A DNA stretch of 64,000 nucleotides from VXNE01 sp965206615 (GCA_965206615.1 CBDBKI010000005.1:2604001-2668000), one strand, 5' to 3'. Numbered from the stretch's first letter, positions 9,264 to 17,561 are shown. Translations and numbers: made by a program. Notes: a model not told the origin generated them from the sequence alone.

Positions 9264-10399
9264 AGGCACTCGTATACCGCCTTGCCGAGGTCCACGCTGC
9301 GGGTGTCGGCGAAGATCGAGTTGCTCATCAGGTTCATCACGTAGGACTGGCACATGCGGTGTTCGAGGTCCAGCACCACGCTCGATCCTCCGGCGCCGCC
9401 CCAGAACATGCTGGTCTCGGCCGGGGCGAGCCGCAGGTCGGTGCCGAAGGCGTACCCCATGCCGAACTTGAGCGGGAAGCCGAACAGGTGGTCCACGTCG
9501 TGGATCTGCTCGTCGAGGATGCGTTCGCAGCCGGCGGCCGAGAGCAGGTCGACGCCGAACGCGCGGCCGTCGTTCGCGAGCGGCGTCTGGGCGCGCACGA
9601 TCGAGCGCGCGTTGCCGTGGCCGTTGGCCGCGGGGATCTCAGCCTGCCGCCATTCCGCCGTCGCGACGGCGTTCTCGTCCATCTCCATGCTCTTGCCGAT
9701 GCGGTCGACGATGGAGCCCGGCTGCACGTCGACGAACGGATTCTCCGAGGGATCCGGCGGCATCTCGCTCGGAACCATCTCGCCGATCCGGTGGAAGTGC
9801 CTGGGATCCACGCCGATGTGGAAGTCCGCGCCGAGCGGTTCCGCGATCTCCTCCCGGAAGAACGTGCCGATGCTTTTGCCGGTCACGCGGCGCACGACTT
9901 CGCCGATGAGGAAACCCTGGGTGGCCGCGTGATAGCCGCTCCTGGTGCCGATCTCCCACCAGGGCGCCTGCTTCTCGAGGTTCCGGATGCAGAAATCCCA
10001 GTCGTATACCTCGTGGCCCTTGACCGTCGGGTCGAAGCCGGGAAGGGCGGACGTGTGGCTCAGGAAGTGACGGACTTGCGTGGCTTCCTTGCCGTTCTGG
10101 CCGAACTCCGGCCAGTACCGGGTCACCGGCGCGTACAGGTCGATCTCGCCCCGGTCCGCGAGCAGCAGGGCGCACAGGAACGTCATCGTCTTCGTCGACG
10201 AGTAGACACAGACGATGGTGTCCTCGGCCCAGGGCTCGGTCTTCGCCGCGTCCCGGTGGCCGCCCCAGATGTCCACGACGAACTCGCCCTCCACGGTGAC
10301 GGCGAAACAGGCGCCCACGTCCCCGTGCTCGGTGAAGTTGCGTTCGAAGACATCGAGAACTCTTGCGAAGCGTTCGTCGCAGTGCCCGTGTATGTCCAT
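9260..10399 (-). CDS. Serine hydrolase, class C beta-lactamase/EstB-like
   Basis: 379-residue serine hydrolase of the beta-lactamase/EstB class, apparently cytoplasmic (no signal peptide). Active-site motifs: S67-S-T-K70 (SxxK), Y156 in SGYHAATQG, and FWGGAGGS near the C-terminus. ATG 10399 gives the full N-terminal helix MDIHGHCDERFARVLDVF, which is missing from the paralogue at 16223-17533. It lies upstream of the TonB receptor on the same strand (123-nt gap holding a REP element), so the two may be one transcription unit that imports and cleaves an ester- or amide-containing compound (inference). Substrate not deducible. Confidence 0.88.
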   Translation of the reverse strand: MDIHGHCDERFARVLDVFERNFTEHGDVGACFAVTVEGEFVVDIWGGHRDAAKTEPWAEDTIVCVYSSTKTMTFLCALLLADRGEIDLYAPVTRYWPEFGQNGKEATQVRHFLSHTSALPGFDPTVKGHEVYDWDFCIRNLEKQAPWWEIGTRSGYHAATQGFLIGEVVRRVTGKSIGTFFREEIAEPLGADFHIGVDPRHFHRIGEMVPSEMPPDPSENPFVDVQPGSIVDRIGKSMEMDENAVATAEWRQAEIPAANGHGNARSIVRAQTPLANDGRAFGVDLLSAAGCERILDEQIHDVDHLFGFPLKFGMGYAFGTDLRLAPAETSMFWGGAGGSSVVLDLEHRMCQSYVMNLMSNSIFADTRSVDLGKAVYECL

Positions 10400-10431
10400 G
10401 ATGCCCGGCCCCCGTGTGTGAAGCGGGTATT

Positions 10432-10601
10432 GTAGGGGACGGGCTTGTCCCGTCCCGGCGCGACCTGCGGTCGCGTTGGCAGTTCGGCTGCGCCGAACTG
10501 CCCGTCACCGAGTCGCAGAACACCCTCGCAAACGGGGCAGTTTCGCGTTAGCGAAACTGCAACGTGCCCGCGGGGCGGGCGACCGCAAGGGTCGCCCCTA
10601 C
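10432..10601. repeat. Array of five hairpins, two of them REP-like
   Basis: Consecutive perfect inverted repeats: REP GTAG + GGGACGGG/CCCGTCCC (10432-10456); CGCGACC-TGC-GGTCGCG (10459-10475); GCAGTTCGG-CTGCG-CCGAACTGC (10479-10501); GCAGTTTCGC-GTTA-GCGAAACTGC (10537-10560); minus-strand REP GGGCGACC/GGTCGCCC + CTAC (10577-10601). The last supplies the TAG stop of the PhyH gene at 10598. The two middle hairpins share the GCAGTT half and could be a separate repeat type or a terminator/processing site. Confidence 0.75.
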
Positions 10602-11482
10602 GGGGACCCGGCAGGCGGCGTGTATCGGGACCGGTCGCGGTCGCGCCACGGCTTGAGCCAGTCGTCCTGGTTGTCGTTCCACCCGCCTACGGTGTCCATG
10701 CCCATGAGCGTCGCGAAGCGCGGCGAGTTGCGTGCGAGCACCTCGTCCGGCACCGTTTCCCGGTACAACTCGTACGACTGCAGGTGCGGCCGGGAGTAGA
10801 GCACCGCCAGCGTCACGCGCAGTCCGGGGTCCGGCGATTCCCAGGAGCCGTGCCACGTGTGCGAGGGCCAGAGGATCGCCGCGCCGGCCGGCGCCACCAC
10901 CGGCACCGCCTCGGTGTTGGCGTCGTTCCCCGCGAGCACCCGCTCGGGCTCCGTCGGCTGCCGCGCGCGCTTGTGACTGCCGGGCACGAACGCGAGACAG
11001 CCCGACGCCTCGGTCACGTCGGTCAGGCAGATGTTCACGGTGGTGGAGTTGTTGAACCCGGGATGGGGATGCGGATCGTCGCCGTGCAGGGGCAGGTAGC
11101 CATGCGGCAGCGCCTCGCTGCGGCCCTCACCCCGTATGTGGGACGTCAGGGTGCTGAGGATGCAATCCTGGCCCACGAGGTAGTCGACCAGCGCCAACAC
11201 TTTTTCGGCCATGACGATCTCTTCGAACGCCGGGTCCTTCAGCAGGTTGTAACGCCACGCCCAGTAGCCGCCGAAGTCTTCGCCCGTCTCTATGTCCGGG
11301 CGCTTGCCCGAGCGCTCGTGGATGGTGCGCAGGGCGGCCTCGAGGCCGCGAGCGGTGAGGTCGGGATCGAGCGCGTCCTCGACCACGGTAAAGCCGTTGG
11401 CCTCGAGTTCCAGCGCCTTGCGCTCGAGCCCCAGGCGGGCGATTTCGTCCAGGCAAGGGTTGTTTACAGGGGATGCTTGCAT
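10598..11482 (-). CDS. Phytanoyl-CoA dioxygenase (PhyH) family oxygenase, paralogue 3
   Basis: 294-residue PhyH-superfamily oxygenase. Metal ligands are probably the H-x-D of LPLHGDDP and the distal His in HTWHGSW, with the C-terminal Arg in LRVTLAVLYSRPHLQSYE. It is diverged from paralogues 1 and 2, with a conserved FVPGSHKRAR segment before the distal His, as in many ectoine- or phytanoyl-type hydroxylases. ATG 11482 has GGAGG 6 nt upstream. It is divergent from the PhyH gene at 11633 across 150 nt, which should hold promoters for both. Substrate unknown. Confidence 0.85.
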   Translation of the reverse strand: MQASPVNNPCLDEIARLGLERKALELEANGFTVVEDALDPDLTARGLEAALRTIHERSGKRPDIETGEDFGGYWAWRYNLLKDPAFEEIVMAEKVLALVDYLVGQDCILSTLTSHIRGEGRSEALPHGYLPLHGDDPHPHPGFNNSTTVNICLTDVTEASGCLAFVPGSHKRARQPTEPERVLAGNDANTEAVPVVAPAGAAILWPSHTWHGSWESPDPGLRVTLAVLYSRPHLQSYELYRETVPDEVLARNSPRFATLMGMDTVGGWNDNQDDWLKPWRDRDRSRYTPPAGSP

Positions 11483-11632
11483 GCGAAACCTCCGTCGGTT
11501 CGCTATCTCGGGACGAATCAGGACACTTTACAAGAACGCACCACAGGCGACCAAAAGGGTCCCCCTGCGAGTATCCCTTGCCGGGTTGGGGCATCATGGC
11601 GCGCTCTCGAACCGGGAGGGAAGGCAGACGCG

Positions 11633-12520
11633 ATGAACATGACCGATGAGAACGTGGGCAACTTCATCGTGACCCCGGCGTTGCGCAGGCAGTTCGCGGA
11701 GGACGGTGTCGCCCTCGGGCGCCAGGCCCTGGACCGTACGCAGCTGGCCAGGCTGAAGGAGCTGTACGAGTGGAGTCTCGCGCATCCGGGCCCGCTGCAC
11801 TCGGACTATTCCGAGGGCGAGAACGTCTCGCGGATCGACAACTACAACCCCGAGGCGCAGCGGATGTACCAGGAGACCGTTGCCGAGATGCCCCTCGGCG
11901 CGATCGCGCAGCAGCTCTGGCAGTCGGAGCACGTCTGGTACTACGCCGAGGAGATATGGTTCAAGCGGGGGACGGCCGCGCGCACGACCTGGCACCAGGA
12001 CACCTCCTACCTGCCCTGGGACGGCCAACACTGGGTCAACTGCTGGATCAGTTTCGACCCGGTTCCGAAGAGCCGCTGTCTCGAGGTCGTACGGGCGTCC
12101 CACCGGGGAACGCTCTACGACGGGACGCCGTTTCCGGGGCACCCGGGATACGACCGCGACGACCCGACCATCCCGTTCTGGGGCGACCGCATCGATCCGC
12201 CCATGCCGCGGCTGCCCGACATCGAGCGGGACCGCGCGGCCGATCCGTCGCGTTGGGACGTGGTCTCGTTCGACATCGAGCCAGGCGACGTGCTGTTCGT
12301 GCATCCGAGCTGCCTGCACGGCGGCGGCGCGACCGACGCGAACCTCGGACGCCGGCGGACCCTCGTCCTGCGCTTCTTCGGAGACAAGGCCGTCTGGCGC
12401 GCGATCCCCGCAGGGGACGGCCTGTTCACCGAAGACCAGCAGGAGAAGGTCGGCAGCAAACTCCGCACGCCGACGCCGGGCTCCCCCTTCCGCAGCCGCG
12501 CCTTCCGCCAGGTCCTGTAG
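11633..12520 (+). CDS. Phytanoyl-CoA dioxygenase (PhyH) family oxygenase, paralogue 4
   Basis: 295-residue PhyH-superfamily Fe(II)/2-oxoglutarate oxygenase. Motifs: WHQDTSYLPW (H-x-D), CWISFDPV and LEVVRASHRG in the core, distal His in HPSCLHGGG, and Arg in RRRTLVLRFFGD. The start ATG 11633 is chosen because of the strong GGGAGGGAAGG just upstream; a second Met lies two codons later. The TAG stop is inside a REP hairpin. It is followed after 84 nt by an FAD amine-oxidase-like gene on the same strand, so an oxygenase plus oxidase pathway acting on an amine or amino-acid derivative is plausible (inference). Confidence 0.88.
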   Translation: MNMTDENVGNFIVTPALRRQFAEDGVALGRQALDRTQLARLKELYEWSLAHPGPLHSDYSEGENVSRIDNYNPEAQRMYQETVAEMPLGAIAQQLWQSEHVWYYAEEIWFKRGTAARTTWHQDTSYLPWDGQHWVNCWISFDPVPKSRCLEVVRASHRGTLYDGTPFPGHPGYDRDDPTIPFWGDRIDPPMPRLPDIERDRAADPSRWDVVSFDIEPGDVLFVHPSCLHGGGATDANLGRRRTLVLRFFGDKAVWRAIPAGDGLFTEDQQEKVGSKLRTPTPGSPFRSRAFRQVL

Positions 12521-12593
12521 GGGACGGGCTTGTCCCGTCCCGCGCCCGAATCCTGCAAACCATCAGACGGGCGACCACCGGGGTCGCCCCTAT
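12517..12593. repeat. Paired REP-like hairpins between PhyH and DAO genes
   Basis: Plus element GTAG + GGGACGGG-CTTGT-CCCGTCCC (12517-12541). Minus element GGGCGACC-ACCGG-GGTCGCCC with a decayed foot CTAT (12569-12593). The second ends 4 bp before the AGGAG Shine-Dalgarno (12594-12598) of the next gene. Confidence 0.8.
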
Positions 12594-12604
12594 AGGAGCA
12601 GACC

Positions 12605-13822
12605 ATGCAAACGTTCCCCTTCAAGACCAGCTTCTTCGCCGACGAAGAGCACCCGGCCCGCACCGACGCCCTGGCAGGGGACAGCCACGCGGACGTGGTC
12701 ATTGTCGGCGCGGGGATCGTCGGGCTCTCCTGCGCCTACACGCTGTGTGAGGCAGGGCTCGACGTGGCCGTCGTCGAGCGGGACCACGTGGGCTACGCCT
12801 CGAGCGGGCGGCACGTCGGGCATCTCACGCCGCACATGTGGAACATGGGCACGGAGGAGCCGGAGCAGCTCGCCGCGTGGGCCCACGGCTGCCTCGACGA
12901 GATCGGCAACGTGCTCGCCGCCGAGGGGATCGAGTGCGACTTCGCGCGCTGCCCGTTCTGGTTGGCGGCGGCAACGGCAGAGGACGTGGAAGGCGACCGG
13001 AGGCTGGCGGACTATATGGCGGGGCTCGGGCTCCCGGCGCGCTGGGTCCCGGCCGAGGAGTTCGACCTGGTCACGTTCCGGACCTGGGGTGCGCTGGTGC
13101 TGGAGGATCAGGCCAGGGTCGACACCTACCGCATGATCCGCGGGTTGCGTGATGCGGTCCTGCGCAAGGGGGTGCGCCTGTACGAGGGAACGCCGGTGGA
13201 GTCGATCGAGGGCGGCGCGCCGGTCGTGGTGCGGACGCCCGGCGGGACGTTGCGCGCGCCGAAAGCCGTGCTGGCCCTCAATGCCTACTCGGGTCAGTTC
13301 CCGTTCCTGCGCAAGTACCTCGAGCCCGCGCACACCTACGCGATCGCCACCGCGCCGCTGGACGAGAGCACGGCCGCGACCCTCGGGCCGCCGGCCAACG
13401 AAGAGCTCCTGATCTACGACTACCCGCCGCAGTACTACCAGCGGTTGCGGCGGGACCGGCGCCTCGTGTTCGGCGGCGGCAACCGCGGGCTGGCCCCGGC
13501 GCCCGACCGGCTGGCGCCGGACAACAACCAGGAGGCGTTCCGCGACATCCATGCCCAGATGATCCGGCGCTACCCGGCGCTCGAGGGCGTGCAGATCGAG
13601 GCCGGGTGGGGCGGTCCCATCTGCTTCCCCACTGGCGGGCGGCCGATCATCACGGAGCTGCCGGAACACGAGAACGTGATCATGGCCGTGGTGGGCAACG
13701 GCAACGGCATGGGCCTCGGGTCCAACGCCGGCCGGTTGGTCAAGGGCCTCGTGCTGGGCAAGGACACGCTGGACGCCCCGACCCGCGCCTTCCTCGAGTA
13801 CTGCCGCGGCCCCGACCCGTAG
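12605..13822 (+). CDS. FAD-dependent amine/amino-acid oxidoreductase (DAO family)
   Basis: 405-residue FAD-binding oxidoreductase of the D-amino-acid-oxidase (DAO) superfamily, resembling gamma-glutamylputrescine oxidase/OrdL-type proteins. N-terminal dinucleotide fold with ADVVIVGAGIVGLSCAYTL around residues 28-46, then the acidic end of strand 2 (VVERD). A C-terminal GWGGPICFPTGGRPIITELP and GNGNGMGLGSNAG segment closes the FAD site. ATG 12605 has AGGAG 6 nt upstream. These enzymes usually oxidise secondary or primary amines to imines, giving aldehyde or keto acid, ammonia and H2O2. It probably shares a transcript with the PhyH gene upstream. The stop TAG is the GTAG edge of repeat copy B. 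Confidence 0.87.
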   Translation: MQTFPFKTSFFADEEHPARTDALAGDSHADVVIVGAGIVGLSCAYTLCEAGLDVAVVERDHVGYASSGRHVGHLTPHMWNMGTEEPEQLAAWAHGCLDEIGNVLAAEGIECDFARCPFWLAAATAEDVEGDRRLADYMAGLGLPARWVPAEEFDLVTFRTWGALVLEDQARVDTYRMIRGLRDAVLRKGVRLYEGTPVESIEGGAPVVVRTPGGTLRAPKAVLALNAYSGQFPFLRKYLEPAHTYAIATAPLDESTAATLGPPANEELLIYDYPPQYYQRLRRDRRLVFGGGNRGLAPAPDRLAPDNNQEAFRDIHAQMIRRYPALEGVQIEAGWGGPICFPTGGRPIITELPEHENVIMAVVGNGNGMGLGSNAGRLVKGLVLGKDTLDAPTRAFLEYCRGPDP

Positions 13823-13947
13823 CGCCCCAAAGCCGGTCCGGCGCTTCGCTGCCGCTGCGCGCCGCCGCCGCCTCCGGCCCAGCCACGCCGACCTTGCATG
13901 GAACAATCGCCGCCGGTCGCTGCGCTCCCGTCGTCGTTTGTTCCATG
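13819..13947 (+). mobile_element. MITE-like repeat, copy B
   Basis: Starts GTAGCGCCCCAAAGCCGGTC, continues with a GC-rich middle and ends in a perfect long-range inverted pair: TTGCATGGAAC (13894-13904) and GTTCCATGCAA (13940-13950). Homologous to copy A, which splits the permease gene at 1819-1953, but in opposite orientation. A REP hairpin abuts it at 13952-13972 (GGGCGACC-CTTGT-GGTCGCCC). Non-coding. Confidence 0.6.
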
Positions 13948-14026
13948 CAAGGGGCGACCCTTGTGGTCGCCCGGGGATGTGCATGAATTCGAAAGCGGGA
14001 CGCCACGAGGACATCCCCCACGGGTC
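13948..14026. repeat. REP-like hairpin plus a degenerate one
   Basis: GGGCGACC (13952-13959), loop CTTGT, GGTCGCCC (13965-13972), with foot CAAG instead of GTAG. A decayed partner GGGACGCC...GACATCCC follows near 14000-14020. The linker GTGGTCGCCCGGGGATGTGC is shared with 3640-3660. Confidence 0.6.
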
Positions 14027-14056
14027 AGTCCGCGTTGACGGGTACCATGGCCGGCC

Positions 14057-15907
14057 ATGCGCGCCAGGTCCTGCAGCCTCGTCTTCCTCACCCTCGCGGT
14101 CGCCGCGAGCGGCTTCGCCGAGCCGCAGTTCCGGCACGGCGTCACCAACTTCGTCGACCTGAAGTACCCCGAGGGCTTCCCGCACTTCGACTACGTGAAC
14201 CGGGACGCCCCCAAGGGCGGCACGCTGGTGCTGGCTACCGCCCAGAACTTCAACAGCTTCACGCCGATCATCCCCAAGGGCATCCGTCCGCCGGGGATTC
14301 ACGTCATCGAACTGGCCATGCTCTACGATCCGCTGTTCTGGCCGTCGGACGACGAACCGGGCAGCTTCTACGGCAACCTCGTCGAGAGCGTCGCGCTGGC
14401 GGACGACTACAGTTGGGCGATCTTCCGCCTGCGCCCCGAAGCGCGCTGGCACGACGGCACGCCGGTCACGGCCCGGGACGTGAAGTTCACCTTCGACTGG
14501 ATCGCCGAGGACGGGGCGGGGGGCGTCCGGCAGGCGTTCCAGTTCATCGAGGGCAGCGAACTCCTCGGCGAGCGCGAGATCCGGTTCCGCTTCCGGAATC
14601 TCAGCGGGCTGAGCCCCAACAACGTGATCGTCATGGCCAAGTGGCCGATCGTGCCCGAGCACTACTGGCGCCAGCGGGACAGGACAAAGACCACCCTGGA
14701 GCCCCCTCTCGGCAGCGGCCCCTACCGCGTCGCGGAGTTCCGCCCCGGCCGCCACATCCGCTACGAGCGGGTCCCCGACTACTGGGGGCGTCACCTGGGC
14801 ATCCACCGGGGCCGACACAACTTCGACGCCATCCGCTACGAGGTCTATCGCGACGCGACCATCGCCCGCGAAGCCCTGCGCAAGGGCCTGGTGGACTACC
14901 GGGCGGAAGCCGATCCGCGTTACTGGGCGACCGGCTACGACATCCCGGCCAGGGACAAGGGCTGGCTGGTCCAGCGTCGCCACACGCGCATGTCGTACGT
15001 GGGTCTGGCGAGCGCGATCGCGTTCAACACGCGCCAGGAAAAGCTTGCCGACCGCCGCGTCCGGCAGGCGCTCTCCATGGCGTTCGACTACGAGTGGGGC
15101 AACCGTGCGTTGAACCACGGCCTGTACGAGAGACCGATGAGTTACTTCCCGGGCTCGTACCTCGCCGCGACCGGTCCGCCCACCGAGGCGGAACGCCGGT
15201 TGCTTTCGCCTTTTCGCGAGTCGTTGCCGGCAAGGCTCTTCACGGATGCGTTTGAACTGCCGCGCTCAACCGGGTTCGGGTACAACCGGGAGGCCCAGAT
15301 CGCGGCGCTGGAGCTGTTCGCCGAGGCGGGTTGGCGCACGCGCGACGGCGTACTCAGGGACGCAGCGGGCCGGCCCTTCTCGTTACGGTTCGTCATCCGG
15401 ACGCCGGACGAGCGACGCACGCTCCTGCCGTACGTCAACCACCTCGCGCGCCTCGGAATCGAGTCGACGATGCTGTTGGTCGAAACGTCCCAGTACGTCA
15501 ACATCCTGAACGAAGGAGAATTCGACGTGGTGTTCGGCTACTTCGGCGCCGCGATCACACCCGAGTTCGGGCTGCGGGGTCGACTGCACTCGGCGGGCGC
15601 GTCGTCGGCGCTCACGAATGCGCCCGGCATCGACCACCCGGCGGTGGACCAACTGCTCGAAGAGGTGCTCGGCGCGCGTTCGCTGGAGGAACTCCTGACT
15701 GCCGCGCATGCGCTCGACCGCGTCCTCCTGTGGAACTTCTACTACATTCCGTTGGTCGCGATCTCCGGGCCGCGGGTGGTCTACTGGGACAAGTTCGGCC
15801 GGCCGGCGGAGGATCCGCCGTTCCGTACCGGCTTTCCGGACGCCTGGTGGTGGGATGACGCCAAGGCGCAACGCATCGCGGCGGGTCTGGCCGCGCGCGC
15901 CCGGTAG
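14057..15907 (+). CDS. YejA-like periplasmic solute-binding protein (SBP family 5), copy 2
   Basis: 616-residue YejA-type binding protein, a duplicate of the gene at 4804-6654. Length is identical and similarity is very high throughout, including the upstream GGTACCATGGCCGG. Signal peptide MRARSCSLVFLTLAVAASGF-AEP, signature PHFDYVNRDAPKGGTL, and WHDGTPVTARDVKFTFDW. Substitutions are scattered and often conservative (for example RSFGSGITPEFG versus GYFGAAITPEFG), as expected of an older duplication with both copies under selection. Again no permease or ATPase gene is adjacent. The TAG stop opens a REP hairpin, and a receptor stump faces it. Confidence 0.85.
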   Translation: MRARSCSLVFLTLAVAASGFAEPQFRHGVTNFVDLKYPEGFPHFDYVNRDAPKGGTLVLATAQNFNSFTPIIPKGIRPPGIHVIELAMLYDPLFWPSDDEPGSFYGNLVESVALADDYSWAIFRLRPEARWHDGTPVTARDVKFTFDWIAEDGAGGVRQAFQFIEGSELLGEREIRFRFRNLSGLSPNNVIVMAKWPIVPEHYWRQRDRTKTTLEPPLGSGPYRVAEFRPGRHIRYERVPDYWGRHLGIHRGRHNFDAIRYEVYRDATIAREALRKGLVDYRAEADPRYWATGYDIPARDKGWLVQRRHTRMSYVGLASAIAFNTRQEKLADRRVRQALSMAFDYEWGNRALNHGLYERPMSYFPGSYLAATGPPTEAERRLLSPFRESLPARLFTDAFELPRSTGFGYNREAQIAALELFAEAGWRTRDGVLRDAAGRPFSLRFVIRTPDERRTLLPYVNHLARLGIESTMLLVETSQYVNILNEGEFDVVFGYFGAAITPEFGLRGRLHSAGASSALTNAPGIDHPAVDQLLEEVLGARSLEELLTAAHALDRVLLWNFYYIPLVAISGPRVVYWDKFGRPAEDPPFRTGFPDAWWWDDAKAQRIAAGLAARAR

Positions 15908-16010
15908 GGGACGGGCTTGTCCCGTCCCGTTCCGAATTCACGCAGGACGCTGGCGCCGTCTCGTATTCGTGCATGGCTCCGAGACGGGCGACCGCGAGGG
16001 TCGCCCCTAC
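15904..16010. repeat. Paired REP-like hairpins, equivalent of the 6651-6728 pair
   Basis: Plus element GTAG (15904-15907) + GGGACGGG-CTTGT-CCCGTCCC (to 15928). Minus element GGGCGACC (15986-15993), loop GCGAG, GGTCGCCC (15999-16006), CTAC (16007-16010). Same order, stems and stop-codon sharing as at 6651-6728, so the repeats were present when the block was duplicated, or were inserted twice at the same places. Confidence 0.85.
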
Positions 16011-16103
16011 AGTTGGTAGCCCACCTCGATACCGATCTGCCGCGGCGGGAACCAGAAGAGCGGAGTATCGAGGTAGCTGCTGCGGCCGCGGAGGATCTCG
16101 TAG
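16007..16103 (-). pseudogene. C-terminal stump of a TonB-dependent receptor
   Basis: On the minus strand the last ~32 codons read EILRGRSSYLDTPLFWFPP then RQIGIEVGYQL and TAG. This is nearly identical to the C-terminus of the intact receptor at 6725-9136 (QILRGRSTYLDTPLFWFPP, RQIGIEVGYSM). Similarity stops abruptly at about 16103, where two 13-bp copies of GCAATTCGAAGGG-like sequence and a GGGGACACCCACC repeat begin. The other ~770 codons are gone. It sits in the same position relative to the binding-protein and hydrolase copies as the intact receptor does in the first block. Confidence 0.88.
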
Positions 16104-16138
16104 GCAATTCGAAGGGCAATTCGAAGGGGACACCCACC
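16103..16138. repeat. Deletion-junction repeats
   Basis: GGCAATTCGAAGG occurs twice in tandem (about 16103-16128) and runs into GGGGACACCCACC (16126-16138), the first instance of the GGGTGTCCC repeat family that continues to 26.9 kb. It marks the junction where most of the second TonB receptor was lost. Confidence 0.6.
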
Positions 16139-16222
16139 TCTGGCGGGGGGCTCAGGCGCGACCCGCACGGTCGCCCGTCCCGCGCCGTGCACCGCACCAG
16201 CACGGGACGCGACGGCCTCAGT

Positions 16223-17533
16223 TCACTTCATGCACTCGTAGACGGCCTTCCCCAGGTCGACGCTGCGTGTATCGGCGAAGATCGCATTGCTCATCAGGTT
16301 CATCACGTAGGACTGGCACATGCGTTGTCCGAGGTCCAGGACCACGCTGGACCCGCCGGCGCCGCCCCAGAACATGCTGGTCTCGCTCGGCGCCAACCGG
16401 TCGTCGGTGCCGAAGGCGTAGCCCATGCCGAACTTGAGCGGGAACCCGAACAGGTGGTCCACCCCGTGGATCTGTTCGTCGAGGATGCGCTCGCAGCCAG
16501 CGGCCGAGAGCAACTCGACACCGAACGCGCGCCCGCCGTTCACCAGCGGGGTCTGGGCCCGCACGATCGAGCGCGCGTTGCCGTGGCCGTTGGCGGCCGG
16601 AATCTCCGCCTGCCGCCATTCCGCGGTCGACACCGCGTTCTCGTCCATCTCCATGCTCTTGGCCATGCGCTCGATAATGGAGCCCGGCTCGACTTCGGCG
16701 AACGGATTCTCTCCGGGCTCCGGAGGCGCCGTGCTCGGAACCATCTCGCCGATCCGGTGGAAGTGGCGAGGATCCACGCCGATGTGAAAGTCCGCGCCGA
16801 GCGGTTCTGCGATCTCCTCCCGGAAGAACGTGCCGATGGTCTTGCCGGTCACGCGGCGCACGACTTCGCCGATGAGGAAGCCCTGGGTGGCCGCGTGATA
16901 GCCGCTCTGCGTGCCGATCTCCCACCAGGGCTTCTGCTTCTCGAGGTTCCTGATGCAGAAGTCCCAGTCGTACACCTCGGTGCCCTTGACGGTCGGGTCG
17001 AAGCCGGGGAGGGCGGACGTGTGGCTCAGGAAGTGACGGACCTCCGTGGCTTCCTTGCCGTTCTGGCCATACTCCGGCCAGTACTCGACGACCGGTGCGT
17101 ACAGGTCGATTTCGCCCCGGTCCGCGAGCAGCAGGGCGCACAGGAACGTCATCGTCTTCGTCGAGGAATAGACACAGACGATCGTGTCCTCCGCCCACGG
17201 CTCGGTCCTCGCCGCGTCCCGGTGGCCGCCCCAGATGTCGACCACGAATTCCCCCTCCACGGTGACGGCAAAGCATGCGCCGACGTCCCCGTGCTCGGTG
17301 AAGTGGCCTTCGGAGGAGGGACACCCACCTCGGAGGTTCGGCGGCCTTCGGAGGAGGGACACCCACCTCGGAGGTTCGGCGGTCGGAGGAGGGGACCCCA
17401 CCTTTCGGAGAAGCGCTCTCCGGTTGAAAGGGATACCCACGTCGGCTGGCGGTGTAGGCGCGCAGTGTCGGAATTGGCCGCATCGGGTAACAGCGACACA
17501 GAAGCGCAAGAGAGTGGACGCGAGCGGGCCCAC
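16223..17533 (-). CDS. Serine hydrolase, class C beta-lactamase/EstB-like, native N-terminus replaced by repeat sequence
   Basis: Paralogue of the hydrolase at 9260-10399, highly similar from FTEHGDVGACFAVTVEGEFV (its codon 22 onward) to the end AVYECMK. All catalytic motifs are kept: SSTK, SGYHAATQG and FWGGAGGS. Similarity ends at about nt 17304, where a 38-bp tandem repeat of the GGGACACCC family begins. The native first 21 residues and start codon are gone. The frame stays open upstream through the repeats to 17533, so a fusion with a repeat-encoded N-terminus could be made, but no convincing Shine-Dalgarno site is seen. Probably decaying; the true start is unknown. Confidence 0.6.
   Translation of the reverse strand: MGPLASTLLRFCVAVTRCGQFRHCAPTPPADVGIPFNRRALLRKVGSPPPTAEPPRWVSLLRRPPNLRGGCPSSEGHFTEHGDVGACFAVTVEGEFVVDIWGGHRDAARTEPWAEDTIVCVYSSTKTMTFLCALLLADRGEIDLYAPVVEYWPEYGQNGKEATEVRHFLSHTSALPGFDPTVKGTEVYDWDFCIRNLEKQKPWWEIGTQSGYHAATQGFLIGEVVRRVTGKTIGTFFREEIAEPLGADFHIGVDPRHFHRIGEMVPSTAPPEPGENPFAEVEPGSIIERMAKSMEMDENAVSTAEWRQAEIPAANGHGNARSIVRAQTPLVNGGRAFGVELLSAAGCERILDEQIHGVDHLFGFPLKFGMGYAFGTDDRLAPSETSMFWGGAGGSSVVLDLGQRMCQSYVMNLMSNAIFADTRSVDLGKAVYECMK
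17306..17420. repeat. 38-bp tandem repeat with GGGACACCCACCT core
   Basis: Unit GCCTTCGGAGGAGGGACACC + CACCTCGGAGGTTCGGCG occurs twice exactly (17306-17343 and 17344-17381), followed by a decayed third copy (GTCGGAGGAGGGGACCCCAC). It replaces the 5' end of the hydrolase gene. Confidence 0.8.
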
Positions 17534-17561
17534 GCTCGCTCGTGGCTAGACCGCACGCGAT

